Source: Oppiella nova (Eukaryota > Arthropoda > Arachnida > Sarcoptiformes > Oppiidae). Taken from it: a stretch of DNA of 23,537 nucleotides. The notes under the pieces were generated by a model. That model was not told the origin of the DNA. It made no database searches and saw nothing but the letters and a program-made list of their open reading frames with translations. Shown here piece by piece: positions 1 through 10,960 of the stretch. The stretch is from assembly GCA_905397405.1 (NCBI GenBank), contig CAJPVJ010000398.1, positions 2,931 through 26,467 of the forward strand, written 5' to 3'. Positions within the stretch are counted from its first letter, which is position 1, and each line of letters starts with the position of its first letter. Made by a program: the position numbers and the translations under genes.

Positions 1-284
1 TCATTTTGACGTAATGTCTGAATGACTGCAAACTGTAATGAAATGTTTGAAATGAAAACAAAAAATAATAAAATTTTGGCACAAAATGAACTGTAAATTA
101 AAACTTTTAATAAACTTTTAAAACATAATTAAGTTTTTTAATTAACTTTTTGTGTAATTAATTGAAATCCAAACCAAATTCAACTCATATTTGGTGTCGT
201 TTTTGGGTGTATTTGTCACTCATTTTGAGTCTATTTTATCGTGTTTTTGGTGACAATATTGTGGTGAATCTGATCCTACGGGTG

Positions 285-1183
285 ATGTCCAGACGTGTGG
301 CAGTAGTGACCGGCGCTAACAAAGGCATCGGCTTTGCTATCGTGAAGAACCTCTGCGGCCATCCCTTCAATGGGGACGTTATCCTCGCCTCCAGAGACGA
401 GTCCAGAGGTTTGGCAGCCGTTAAGGCTCTGAATGGGTTGGGATTTAAGCCGATATACCATCAGTTGGACATCGATGACAACGAGTCCATCAATACGTTG
501 AAGCAATACCTGATGGATAATTACCAGGGATTGGATGTGTTGGTCAACAACGCGGCCATCGCTTACAAGACTGACTCTACGGCTCCCGTCGAAGAACAGG
601 CGGACAATACGCTGAAGACTAACTTCTTCTCCACCCGTAATGTCTGTCAGAAGTTGTTTCCGATTCTCAGATCACACGCCCGAGTGGTGAACGTGTCCTC
701 TTCGGCAGGAATGCTGAGGAATGTCAGAGGTTTGGATCAGTTGTGTTGATCGACAATAGGATTTATTTAATGGGTTTTGGTTTTACAGACGAATCTCTTA
801 GGAAGAGGTTTTCTGATCCCAATCTGACGGACAAACAATTACTGGATTTAGTGAACGAATACCTGAATGATGTCCACAGCGGCCAACACGTGCGGAAGGG
901 GTGGCCCAACAGTACGTACAGCGCGTCCAAGATCTCCCTCTCGGCCCTCACTTTCATCCAACAGCGAGAACTCGATGCGGACCCGACTCGTGAAGACATT
1001 GTGGTGAATGCCGTCCATCCGGGATATGTGGACACAGATATGACGAGCCATAAGGGGCGGCTCACTATAGAGGCGGGAGCTGACGCGCCCTCCTATTTGG
1101 CTCTATTGCCCCACAACTGCAACGAACCCAAAGGCGCTATGGTTTGGACGGACAGACAGATTGTCGACTGGACTTCCGCTTGA
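285..1183 (+). CDS. Carbonyl reductase [NADPH]-like short-chain dehydrogenase, two exons
   Basis: Joining 285-729 and 789-1183 gives 279 residues, close to the 277 of vertebrate carbonyl reductase 1. Visible SDR features are the nucleotide-binding TGANKGIG (residues 9-16), VNNAA (87-91), Asn113, Ser138-140 in NVSSS, and the YSASK active site with Tyr192 and Lys196, followed by HPGYVDTDM. Arg39 in ASRDE suits NADPH preference. The segment between the Ser and Tyr motifs (about 149-191, ending GWPNSTY) is the long insertion typical of the monomeric CBR subfamily. Known members reduce quinones, aldehydes and ketones in the cytosol with NADPH; the substrate here is unknown. The ATG at 285 is chosen because it places the glycine motif where the family has it. 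The frame stays open upstream to about 162 but has no ATG there. Exons are richer in GC than their flanks. A possible AATAAA lies at 1557. Paralogous SDR subfamilies remain possible, but the CBR-like assignment is secure. Confidence 0.93.
730..788 (+). other. 59-bp spliceosomal intron in the carbonyl reductase gene
   Basis: The exon 1 frame runs into a stop at 747-749, and a second frame resumes the SDR homology immediately downstream. Splicing GT at 730-731 to AG at 787-788 joins codon 149 as G+AC (Asp), giving NVR-DESLRKRF, which matches the family at this point. The acceptor is preceded by a T-rich tract (ggttttggttttacag). The intron is phase 1 and very short. I inferred it from frame and homology, not from transcripts. 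Confidence 0.88.
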
Positions 1184-2153
1184 ATTGCAATAATGTATTG
1201 ATTATGTTTTGCATAGTTTTTCATAAAAACTTTGGTACTGTTTCTTATAAAATGTTATGCACTATATTTGGGTCTATTTTAATCACTTTTATATTCAGTA
1301 CCTACCGTATAATGATTTAAAATATGGTTTATGATTTATTCGTTATTTACCGTACAATTGGGTTCATAAAATAGTTGATATTTAATAATATTTACTTGTA
1401 ATGGTACATGAATTTTGGGTTTTGATAATCACTGATTATTAATCAGTGTTTGTTTATGTTACCGGTATTTAATATCTATATTTTATATAAATTGCAACTT
1501 ATTTTATATATTATAAAATCCATTTATTAACTATTAAGCAAAGTTATGAGCTATAAAATAAATAGTTAATGGCATGATCATGGCATTAGTCGTATTATAA
1601 AATAATTTCACAAACTTACAAGTTGAATTTATGTGAACTTTTAATATAAATGCCATGATAAAAACATATAAAAATCACTTATTCAATAAACACAACCAAA
1701 TTAGTTGTTACTACCGTAGTACTCATGTTTAGTTAAATTTAAAGTATATCAAATAGCCCAAATGGTCATATTTCTACAAACTGAGATAATGATTAGATTG
1801 AGATAATGTCTGTATTTAGGAGGCAATCTATTCCGACAGTGATGTTTAAAAAGGCAGATATAGAGAGAGACACATCTTAACCCAGGATTGAGACATTATT
1901 TAATATACAATTTATGATCATTCACTTCAATCTATGAAGAGATGTGACCGAAGACTGGATTCTGTAGTGAAGTATTCGTTAAAAATAAATGGACTTTAAT
2001 GAAGGTTGTGGTCAATAGCTATCATAGCATTGCTATGCACTGTATAAGAGTCTCACAGAAAGACTGAACGCACTGTAAGACTGATATGACTGTAAACTTA
2101 GAGTTAAATACTTTGAGACCATTTTCGCACAAAAAGACATTCATTTGGCGCAC
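1184..2153. other. AT-rich intergenic spacer between the two genes
   Basis: This stretch holds the carbonyl reductase 3' untranslated region and presumably the promoter of the F-box gene. It contains a possible polyadenylation signal AATAAA at 1557-1562, a small perfect hairpin (9-bp arms 1430-1438 and 1440-1448 around one base), and a TATA-like TATAAG near 2043, about 300 bp before the F-box start codon. I see no ORF with coding character and no RNA gene. The regulatory assignments are guesses from position. Confidence 0.5.
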
Positions 2154-2409
2154 ATTTGAGGACACGTTGTCTCCACTTGGCTTCAAACACATCCCATTCA
2201 TACACTCATCCATACAATGAATGTCCAGTCGTTGGCGATGGCTCTCAACCAAGACATCGCTTCCAAGAGTCGTGTCATGAAATTTGAGGACACGTTGTCT
2301 CCACTTGGCTTCAAACACATCCCATTCATACACTCATCCATACAATGAATGTCCAGTCGTTGGCGATGGCTCTCAACCAAGACATCGCTTCCAAGAGTCG
2401 TGTCATGAA
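2154..2409. repeat. Perfect tandem duplication, 2 x 128 bp, spanning the F-box gene start
   Basis: Bases 2154-2281 recur without a mismatch as 2282-2409. The boundaries are sharp: 2153 (c) differs from 2281 (a), and 2282 (a) differs from 2410 (t). Each copy carries 63 bp of leader, the ATG and the first codons (MNVQSLAM...). The unit length is not a multiple of three, so the two ATGs (2217 and 2345) are in different frames. The absence of any divergence means either a very recent duplication or an unmerged assembly overlap. The 128-bp period recurs at 4177-4431, which favours the second explanation. Confidence 0.97.
2217..2348 (+). other. Upstream ORF created by the tandem duplication (43 codons)
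   Basis: The first copy of the start codon reads MNVQSLAMAL... for 21 residues in common with the F-box protein. It then crosses the duplication junction into leader sequence and stops at TGA 2346-2348. That stop overlaps the main start codon (2345-2347) in the arrangement ATGA. If the duplication is real and transcribed, the upstream ATG has the same local context as the main one and would compete with it, with termination-reinitiation possible. If the duplication is an assembly error, this ORF does not exist. I do not propose that it encodes a functional peptide. Confidence 0.4.
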
Positions 2410-3772
2410 TGACGAAATCTTAGGTCATATTCTGAAGGACTTAAGAATCAATCAAGTGATCCGATTGGAGTCAGTTTCCCAACAATTCATGGATTGTATC
2501 TCAACTGCTCTCAAGTCTTGGGACCAATTAATAGTTGGCAAATGTCTCCTCATGTCCAAGAATTGTTGCGTTGAGTGCAAGACCTTTGACATCAGCGGCG
2601 CATTTGATCACAAGAGCCATTACCCCAACCAAAGAGTCTGTTGCTATGATTTGACCAGAAGTGGGCATCTATTGGATTCATTTCTGCAGAAGTGCCCAAA
2701 CATTCAATTTCTTAGTTTAGGCTTCAGTCCCATCGACTTCAAGACATTGGAGATGATTGTCAATCGTTGTCCACAATTGGGACAATTGACTCTAATGGGC
2801 ATTCAGATGGTGGCACAGACTGATGAAGAATGCAAAGAATGGCAGAAACTATTGTCTCAGTCAAAGGTGGTTTGCATCACACTTTGCGAGATTGAAGGCG
2901 AAAACCTTCAAAACCTATTGAAAGTGATTGAAGAGTTGCCATCACTGAAATCACTCAGCATAGGAAGCGACGACATGATAATGTTTGCCAAATATCTACC
3001 AAAAAGTCTTCGATACCTTTCCTTAAGAGGAGATTTTAATGGCATTTCAATGGAGACTTTGGTTACCAGATGTGCCCAATTGGATGAGCTCTCTATTACT
3101 GATTACGCGGAATCACAGCCTCAATGGGATCGACAGTTGGCTAAAGTATGCGATAATCTTCAGCTCAAGAAGTTTTCCTTTTCATTCAACCCTCTCGACT
3201 CCTTCGATGTCGATGTCATTACTGAAAACATCTCTAAACTCAAAGACAACTTAAATAAGTTAACTTTGGAGGTAATCACGGAATTTGACACAACTCTCAT
3301 GCAATCGATGACTGCATTAAAGACTTTGAAAATGAAAGGAATGCTGATTTGGCCCCAATTGTGGTCGAATTTGCCACAAATGGCACCAAATGTCTCACAT
3401 TTGTTTCTTAAGGTGATTTACATCTTTTGCGAATGCAATGCACGCAAAGAACCGAATCAATGCAATCAATGTCTTCAAGAATTCCTCAAATATGTGTCCA
3501 AAATGCCAAAACTCAAGAGATTGGACATTAAATGGATTGAGGGCTTTCCTGACATGGATTCCCAATCACTGAATCTATTCACTGAACTCAATGTCTTGAC
3601 ACTGGATGGCTATAAGAATGTCAAAGAATTGGTGGCTTTTATACAGAATTGTATTGAGAAGAGAATGTCGAAGAAGAATATGAGTCTTGATTTGGATGAA
3701 AGTGTCAGAAGTGAACTGAAGGACACTTTGAAAGCTATGGGCGTCTCTGTTCCCAAATATTTGTTCATTTAA
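2345..3772 (+). CDS. F-box and leucine-rich-repeat protein, intronless
   Basis: This single open frame encodes 475 residues with no splice requirement. Residues 21-62 (MNDEILGHIL...VIRLESVSQQF) look like a degenerate F-box, the helix-rich segment that binds Skp1 in SCF ubiquitin ligases. Leucine-rich-repeat-like units follow, for example CPNIQFLSL (117-125), CPQLGQLTL (142-150), LPSLKSLSI (198-206), SLRYLSL (221-227), CAQLDELSI (243-251), LKTLKM (325-330), LKRLDI (390-395) and LNVLTL (415-420). The expected role is a substrate adaptor for ubiquitination; the substrate is unknown. A cysteine cluster CxC-x8-CxxC (362-376) interrupts the repeats. There is no signal peptide or membrane segment. 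The first ATG (2345) is used, but Met8 or Met21 are also possible starts and Met21 directly precedes the F-box. A possible AATAAA lies at 4058. The start lies in the 128-bp duplication. I do not recognise a specific ortholog; lineage-specific F-box families are common in arthropods. Confidence 0.85.
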   Translation: MNVQSLAMALNQDIASKSRVMNDEILGHILKDLRINQVIRLESVSQQFMDCISTALKSWDQLIVGKCLLMSKNCCVECKTFDISGAFDHKSHYPNQRVCCYDLTRSGHLLDSFLQKCPNIQFLSLGFSPIDFKTLEMIVNRCPQLGQLTLMGIQMVAQTDEECKEWQKLLSQSKVVCITLCEIEGENLQNLLKVIEELPSLKSLSIGSDDMIMFAKYLPKSLRYLSLRGDFNGISMETLVTRCAQLDELSITDYAESQPQWDRQLAKVCDNLQLKKFSFSFNPLDSFDVDVITENISKLKDNLNKLTLEVITEFDTTLMQSMTALKTLKMKGMLIWPQLWSNLPQMAPNVSHLFLKVIYIFCECNARKEPNQCNQCLQEFLKYVSKMPKLKRLDIKWIEGFPDMDSQSLNLFTELNVLTLDGYKNVKELVAFIQNCIEKRMSKKNMSLDLDESVRSELKDTLKAMGVSVPKYLFI

Positions 3773-4176
3773 TTTGAGATTTCATTCAATTAGTCTCACA
3801 CCTAATGAAAATCAATTGGTTTTTGCTTTTTTCAGATATACTCTCATTTTTTAATTCAATTAGATTTTACTCAATCAATCACTAATTGCATGAATATTCT
3901 CTAAGATTTGCATGATATGTGTGTTAATTTAATCTTAATTTTCTAATTGATTTTAATTTTTAATTTGTTCATTATACTCACTATTATATTAATTCAATTT
4001 GTTTTATTGGTTTTTAAAAATATTTTGATAACTTTTATATTTTTAATTTCTTTACGAAATAAATAAGTAATTTAATCTGTATTTTGAATTGTTTTCAAAT
4101 AAGGAATTTATCAAAACATAAATGTTGTCTTCATCACTTATTGTATTTGCTTTTAAAATAAACTGATTATAACTTT
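3773..4176. other. F-box gene 3' flank, AT-rich
   Basis: This is T-rich then A-rich sequence downstream of the F-box stop codon, probably its 3' untranslated region, with a candidate AATAAA at 4058-4063. I see no coding frame or RNA gene. Confidence 0.45.
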
Positions 4177-4431
4177 TAATTAAAACTTGTAATTTATTTA
4201 TGAAAATGTTTCGATTAACTGATTGCCGTCCTATTCAAACAAATTAATTGAAAACTTGGAGAAATGATTATTAATTGACTAGAATGTAGACTTTATATAG
4301 AAAATAATTAAAACTTGTAATTTATTTATGAAAATGTTTCGATTAACTGATTGCCGTCCTATTCAAACAAATTAATTGAAAACTTGGAGAAATGATTATT
4401 AATTGACTAGAATGTAGACTTTATATAGAAA
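4177..4431. repeat. Tandem duplication, 2 x 127 bp with a 128-bp period
   Basis: Bases 4177-4303 are repeated exactly at 4305-4431, with one base (4304) between the copies. Where the next period would continue, 4304 is a and 4432 is g. After that mismatch four bases (taat) match again before similarity ends. The unit is non-coding and unrelated in sequence to the duplication at 2154-2409, yet it has the same 128-bp period. A young duplication or an assembly overlap of about 127 bp would both explain it. Confidence 0.96.
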
Positions 4432-5870
4432 GTAATATATAATAAAGAGTTGATTAAACAATTTAATTAAAATGTTATTCAAATATTCATGAATTATAAG
4501 TGAGATATTGAAGACGCGATTCATACGAATCATAAACTATTGGAGAGAAAAAATTTCTTAATTCAATGTTAATGACAGTAATGAGTGTATGGGCACAAAG
4601 TTAGGCATTATTTCACATATATTTGGCGTACATTTTCTCTCTGACGGCCTCCTCCTCCACACCGCACGACATTCGCTCATTAACTCAAATTTTGCACCTT
4701 TTCCTCCAAACCACTCTTATCATACCTGTCCTCCTATCCCTCCATACCATACCAAACACACACTCTCTATATTCCAACTGTTATGTAACCAAATGTTTTT
4801 CGCTTATATTTAGCTCAATATCTATTGAACTCTCGATAAACTTACGATAAGTTTAATCGAAAAGTTTTCTCAATTTCTATTTTCTCAAACATTGACTGCA
4901 TATTAGTAGAAGTCCTCGAAACGATTGAATGCATTTCCATAAATTTTAGCATATAATTAGTGTGTTTAAAAATAAATTTCAATAATTACAATCGTATGTG
5001 TTATTGATTTTATTGTTTAAATAATTTACATAAAATTTATTTATTTGTTTATATAAAATATATCATAAAATCATTAATTTTATTAAATATCTAATTAAAT
5101 ACCAGGTAAATGATTATACTTTATTAAAATATTTCTTACTCGTTATTACATTCATAAATAATAATATTTCAATTAAAAAACTAATTTCGAAGAAATACTG
5201 ATAAAAACACTTTTAAGATTAAAAAATATTTAATTAAGAGAAAATACTTTAAAATTTTTATTTCAAAAATGTCCAAAATTGTCTACACCTTAATTGTAAA
5301 ATTTTGCTATTTGACTCTATATACAATGTGCAATGTTTGATATTTTGTAAAATATCTAGAATTTCATTGGAAATGTTTTTCATATAGACTTAGAAAATAG
5401 TTTTCTTTTTAATTTGAAACCAATCTGATTATGGAAAAAAATATTAAAAATATAAACAAACTAAATGTCTGGCTATATTTTTTTAATGTGCTGTCCGAAC
5501 AGTACTGATTGTCGGCTTAAATCAAAAGTTGTGTTTAAGGCGAACCTCAATAATATATCCGATATATAATATGATACTCACGCGTTACCACTAATTCCCT
5601 GTTAAACCCAAACCCCAACTAAAAACAGGCGATACATGTCGTGTCGGATCCATAGGAAAGGCAGGTGTGCTCCCACTTTGCTTTTCGACTCAACATAATT
5701 CAGTATTCTGTGTTATTTTTTATTGAAAAACAGTTATTTTTTCGGTACTTATGATTAATGTATTGTATTATGTACATAATTTGTTTTGCAATATTTAAAT
5801 AATATTCTCAAACGTCTTAAAATTGTCATTAGCATGTTTAGACATACAAAAATTACCTAACTTATGTGAA
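4432..5870. other. Non-coding AT-rich region with two GC-richer patches
   Basis: I see no convincing gene. A pyrimidine-rich patch at about 4635-4765 (many CCTCC, CACAC and CATACC runs) opens two overlapping short frames, but neither has protein-like composition. A second patch at about 5490-5690 is more mixed and GC-richer than its surroundings (it includes GGCGAACCTC and GTGTCGGATCC), and could be a conserved non-coding element or a short exon. Nothing in the sequence decides between these. Confidence 0.4.
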
Positions 5871-6149
5871 TACTATCATATATACTATTAAAAATTATTA
5901 CAAAAAGCTAAATTTTACATTATAAGACTTTTATAAGAATATTAAGTTATAAATAATAAAAATCAATCTCTCATAATTAAAATTTTTATGTGAAATTTCT
6001 ATATGAATATAATTACAACAATAATTACAATGTTTATTCAGTGATATAACAAATATTTAATTAAACATATAAGAAAATTATTTGATGTCATGTAATATAT
6101 AAAATGAACATAGTATAACCTTATTTTTATGTAAATTCTTGTTTTATGT
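5871..6149 (+). repeat. Direct repeat copy 1 (279 bp), partner at 6407-6684
   Basis: This segment (starting tactatcatatatacta) recurs 536 bp downstream with four substitutions and one single-base indel, about 98% identity. It has no terminal inverted repeats, no TG...CA ends, no flanking target-site duplication and no coding potential. It is best described as a local segmental duplication or a fragment of an unidentified dispersed repeat. Confidence 0.95.
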
Positions 6150-6406
6150 GAATTAAAAATTCTTAAAACTTAAATATTAACATTTTGAACATGAATAAAA
6201 GTTTACAATAAATTATAACAAATTAAATGCTGAAATAATGTCCACAATAACTACATTCATAAGCATAGTTTCCCAAAAGCCATGAATACTAATTACATAA
6301 CATAATACATGTATTAAACAAAACGTTATAAATTTATTATAAGAGTTTGCAGAATTTTAACAGTAATCGTACAAATCTGTATGTTTTTAATGGATTGAAT
6401 ACACTG

Positions 6407-6684
6407 TACTATCATATATACTATTAAAAATTATTACAAAAAACTAAATTTTACATTACAAGACTTTTATAAGAATATTAAGCTATAAATAATAAAAATC
6501 AATCTCTCACAATTAAAATTTTTATGTGAAATTTCTATATGAATATAATTACAACAATAATTACAATGTTTATTCAGTGATATAACAAATATTTAATTAA
6601 ACATATAAGAAAATTATTGATGTCATGTAATATATAAAATGAACATAGTATAACCTTATTTTTATGTAAATTCTTGTTTTATGT
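6407..6684 (+). repeat. Direct repeat copy 2 (278 bp), partner at 5871-6149
   Basis: This is the second copy of the same segment, one T shorter (attgatg here, atttgatg in copy 1). The 257 bp between the copies is AT-rich and non-coding. Unlike the 127/128-bp duplications in this window, these copies have diverged slightly, so this looks like a genuine older duplication. Confidence 0.95.
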
Positions 6685-7226
6685 ATTAATTTTTAAGAAT
6701 TTTGAATTTATAATTGTAAAACTTGTACTTATTTTCAAATGTTATTTAATATTGTTTAATTTACGACTTTATTACAGGTGTTATTGATGTAAGTATTCGT
6801 ATCAAAGGGTTTCATGTGATGTGTTTAAAGAATTATTTATAATATATTACTAGCATTTATAAGTTAGTCTGGTGCACTAAAACAGCAGTACATAATTGGA
6901 ATGACTACCAGTTATTATTAGTTTATATTTTACTACACAACCAAATGTTACTGAAAAACCACTGGACTATAAGCACCAGACATATGACTGACTATAAATA
7001 TAGTAAAGCCTAAAATAATAAATGTTATAACATTTTTACGGTGAATTTGAATGAACATTCAAATAAAGTATATTATATAATAGTCATTAAATTGCAAAAT
7101 AATATTAAAAAGAAAATTAATTGTTTGGTATTTAATATGAAAGTGACGCCAATTGTGATAAATAAAATTCTTGATATAATTTTTTAAGATATATCCAGAC
7201 GTACGTAGAACTCAAACCTAGATTTC

Positions 7227-7228
<2 letters not shown>
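6685..7228. other. Non-coding AT-rich spacer
   Basis: I see no gene, RNA or repeat structure here other than general AT richness. Confidence 0.4.

Positions 7229-7267
<39 letters not shown>
7229..7267. repeat. (GA)n microsatellite, 39 bp
   Basis: An uninterrupted GA run on the plus strand. A GC-richer segment follows it (about 7268-7400, GAGGTCTGG...GGCGCCACAG...GAGCCCCGAG), which may be a regulatory element next to the repeat. The minus-strand frame across it encodes only repetitive Ser-Leu and is not a gene. Confidence 0.97.
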
Positions 7268-7269
<2 letters not shown>

Positions 7270-10200
7270 GAGGAGGTCTGGTTTGGAGGTATGAGGTATT
7301 GGCGCCACAGAGCAACTCATTTGCCACTCTATTTGATGAATGAGCCCCGAGTTTGAGCGGTGAATGTGATAGGAGTTGGGATCAGATGTGACACATCATT
7401 CTTATGGCCATTATTTGGTTTCCATTAATACAACCAAAATATGAGATGAGAATCCATTTGTGAACATCACGTTCTCTATAGATATCTGCAAATTGCAAAC
7501 AAAATAATAACTGGAGTCTTAATTATGTCTGCAGTTAAAGCATATGAATTCAACACAAAAATATGTTGACTTATGTCTAGAATACAGGGTCAGTAGAATA
7601 TATTGAGCTATTTTTTGACTAAAATATTATGGCAAAATATAAAAAATAATTGATAGAATTTTGGATATTAATATCCAGGTGTAGAGTAATTAGTCGTATA
7701 TTAATACATGCATTTCCTGTACAAAATTGCTTTATTTTTGTGTACCTAACCCTATCATTATATTTATACACTATTTCTGTAAGTTTAAACAAACCATTTT
7801 AGAGTATATTTACAAATATTTTTAAGAATGACATACTTTTACACATGTTTTGTGGGATTCTTAGCCAGTAGTGATATGTATGCAAACAATTTCCTATTAA
7901 TGGTAACAAACAATGCCTGAGGAGGGGATCAATTTGAGTGACTCTTTAAATGACCACTTGATGTCTGAATGCATTGAATGGCAGTAATTATTGGAGGGAA
8001 ATATTGTAGACAACCGACGCTTTTCTATGCATTTGAATGCATTTTGCGTTCAAATAAGCGCTTTATATCCTAATTGTTATTCATAATTGTGTTCAAACAT
8101 AGAGAGAGTAGAGTTGTGGTCACAAGTGCTGACATAAACATACAATTTATGCTAATTTTTCTTAATTCTTAGCCGAAAAGCAGTCAAACAATCAAAGTTG
8201 ATGTCTTCATCCTATCCTACGGTACACTCAATCCCTTAATTACACCCAAAACTCACTCAATATTACGAACACAATGTTTATCTCATTGTTCAGTCGGTTA
8301 TCATTTATTATCCCTTTATTTGCAAAATATCTTACTTTTCAATAATACCAGTGATTATATGAAGTAAATGTCAATTTATTTTGTTATTTAAAACATCATT
8401 ATTTAATATCTTATTTTTCCAACTGACTCGTGAGATAAACTTGAATATGGAATACTTTCAAGATAGTTTATATGGATTTAAGTTATACGGGTAATTTTTT
8501 CAATTTTTCATAAAATCTTTAGATTGAAATTCACACATTGATTACTTTATGATATTTATTAAAATTATTATTAAATATTTAGTTAAAATTTTAAATAGTA
8601 AACTTTTAGAGTTAATTAATAATTAAAATAATTTTTATTTGTTAAATTTAAAAATTCTACGAGATTTACAAATAATACAATGTTAATCATATAAACGAGA
8701 ATAATTGTATGATAGCTCTCAATGAAAGTAATCATTTTCTAGTATCATAGTGGCAATGGTTTCTTTATCAATAATACTATGGAAAACCTAAAAGGCAAAC
8801 ATAATCTAAAAATTGATATTATTTTAGTAGAAAATGACAATATTTAGGTGAAAACCGTTAGCCATTATGTAAATTATCTGTTATTTACTAATTGTCTACT
8901 TATATGAGTAGAAAGTAGAGTTGAGACAAAATATAGTAATTATTGAGTGGTAACTGAAATGCAAATACGAAAGCATTACATGATTACTACGGATAATACT
9001 TTTAAAGCAAATAAATGATATTTATTTCCATTATCTATAATAAATAAATTGACATTTAGGTCCATTGGTCTACATTTAAGGACTGTTTGACTGAAAGGAC
9101 TGTATAAACAGGGAAAGGCGTTATGCCCGGTGCTCACAGACACGCAATTCTTGTTACAGCACCCGAACTCTGTCTGTCTGGTGCCCTGAGTTGGCAATCA
9201 AACCAAAAACAAGTAAACCTATTGATTGTGGTGAACACAAATTGATTGGTCTTGCTTGTCTTGTTAGCTATACTCCGGTGAATATCTGCTGCACTATGTG
9301 TCTGTCTGTCCATCCATTAGGTATTACTATTACCGCGTATTAGGCATTCAATGTTCACTCAAATATACAATACATTTGTAGATTTCAAACGTCGGAGTCG
9401 AGTGATACACAAAATTTCATTTGTCATCCCTTTGGAGAATAGAGGGAACCGTATGTGAAACAAACTCTCAATATGTTTTAGCCGAGTATTTAGTGATAGG
9501 GATTGCATAAACTGTATGATTGCATACCTCGCCCTTATTTTCATTTCATTTACAAATCTCACTGCACTTTAATATACACTACAATTGTGAGGCCTGTTTT
9601 GTGTGTCAATTCCCTCCCGAGAGTGACTGCAAACTCTACTTTCGTATGTATGATATAAGTATGTCTTTTATTATTAATAACAGTGTTGTACACAATGTTA
9701 TAGTTTTTCTACTCATCCAAATCCACCCAAAGCACAGGGGTTTCAATTTCAGCTCTTATTGTCTTATAATTATTCACATAAACCTCTCTCTCATGTGAAT
9801 CATTATATGAATCAATAAATTCGTAAAATTGTTTTCAAGAGGTTTTTATGATGTATTCAATATTTGTGGCATTGTATTAGAAGTATTCACATATAATGTA
9901 TTTTTTCGTAGTAATAGAAAAATTTTAATATCAATAGATTTGCTATTAAAATATATGATGGCTTTAACATAAAAACAAATTTTTATTGTATTATAAAACA
10001 TGACATTATGTATAATTTTGGTTTCTATATTATCTTACATTTGTTTGTTTAAGAATTGATTGATTGAATTATTTAATATATTTTTAGAAATACATTATAA
10101 TATTCAATTTATGTTGAGTTTTACACAAATAATATTTTTTTTATAAAATAAAATTTATGCTTTTGTAATAAATAATTTATGACATCTAATAAACTTTTGG

Positions 10201-10933
10201 GAGATTGAATTATTAATGAATGAAATTCTGATTATATTTAATTTACTAATAAATTCTTATACAATAAAAATAGAATTTATATAAAAATATAATAATTAGA
10301 CTATTATTTATATTAATATACACAATGTCTTAAAATTTATTAAATAATTTGTTTTAAATATAAATTATTTTATAATATTGTAATTGATATTTTAATTAGA
10401 AATACTATTTGTATTACAAATAAATCCCAAAAATGCCAAAATCATATGAAAACAAATATCGATACATTTTCAAAAATGTGAATCTATATTCAGATGCTCC
10501 AGTATTTTGAGTAAAAGTATTTTAATTTGTTTTTATTTCTAGCCAAATAACTTCATAAACTGTTTGCGAAAGTTATTTACTCGTATTGAATGAAAAAATA
10601 AATCCAAATCCAATTTTTTTAATATTTTTGTTGTTGTTCTCAGTGTTTCTAATATATAATTTGCTTCAAATCTAATTATTGTTATATTTACTGTGTATAC
10701 GACACTATATCGTGAGGGCAGTGCCAAACCATTCAATCCATATTAATCCTAAAACCCTGTAATTTACGCCAAACTTAGCTAAAGCAAAATAAATAAACTA
10801 AAATTACTCTTAAAATAAAAAATATAATTCATAAAAGATTTCGTTCAACAACTCATAGATTTAAAGAATTATTTGAAATATTTGTTAAAACATTTCATAA
10901 AACCAATAAAATTATGAAAAGCTCTATATACGT
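7268..10933. other. Gene-poor region, no recognisable gene
   Basis: The sequence alternates between AT-rich stretches and moderate-GC patches. One patch lies at about 7268-7400. Another, at about 9060-9340, contains GGTGCT...AGCACC, a short stem around 9129-9164. Short frames on both strands (for example minus 8976-9197 and plus 9520-9798) have no recognisable domain, and I do not call them genes. No tRNA or rRNA is visible. Confidence 0.4.
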
Positions 10934-10960
10934 ATATACGGTATATAATATACCGTATAT
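10934..10960. repeat. Perfect 13-bp palindrome around TACCGTATA
   Basis: The arms 10934-10946 (atatacggtatat) and 10948-10960 (atataccgtatat) are exact reverse complements around a single A. The right half plus one base (atataccgtatatt) recurs exactly at 13050-13063. It could be a dimeric protein-binding site or a cruciform, or a chance product of TA-rich sequence containing a CG core. Confidence 0.85.

Noticed and set aside
162-284. In-frame N-terminal extension of carbonyl reductase with a hydrophobic, signal-anchor-like stretch
   Set aside because: There is no ATG in this frame (only TTG at 162). The composition matches the non-coding flank, and the ATG at 285 gives the normal family N-terminus. 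An upstream exon could not be shown.
743-788. Separate downstream gene starting at 743
   Set aside because: There is no ATG start. The frame is simply exon 2 read back into the intron, and splicing 729/789 restores one SDR protein.
2022-2380. Minus-strand frames with an internally repeated peptide
   Set aside because: The internal repeat comes only from reading the 128-bp DNA duplication on the opposite strand. The plus-strand F-box gene explains the region.
4589-4850. Two overlapping plus-strand frames in the pyrimidine-rich patch
   Set aside because: They are low-complexity, rich in Pro, Thr, Ser and His from C-rich DNA. There is no recognisable domain or splice context, and two frames are open at once.
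5871-6684. Miniature LTR (TRIM-like) element with 279-bp terminal repeats
   Set aside because: There are no TG...CA ends, no target-site duplication, and no primer-binding or polypurine site in the 257-bp interior.
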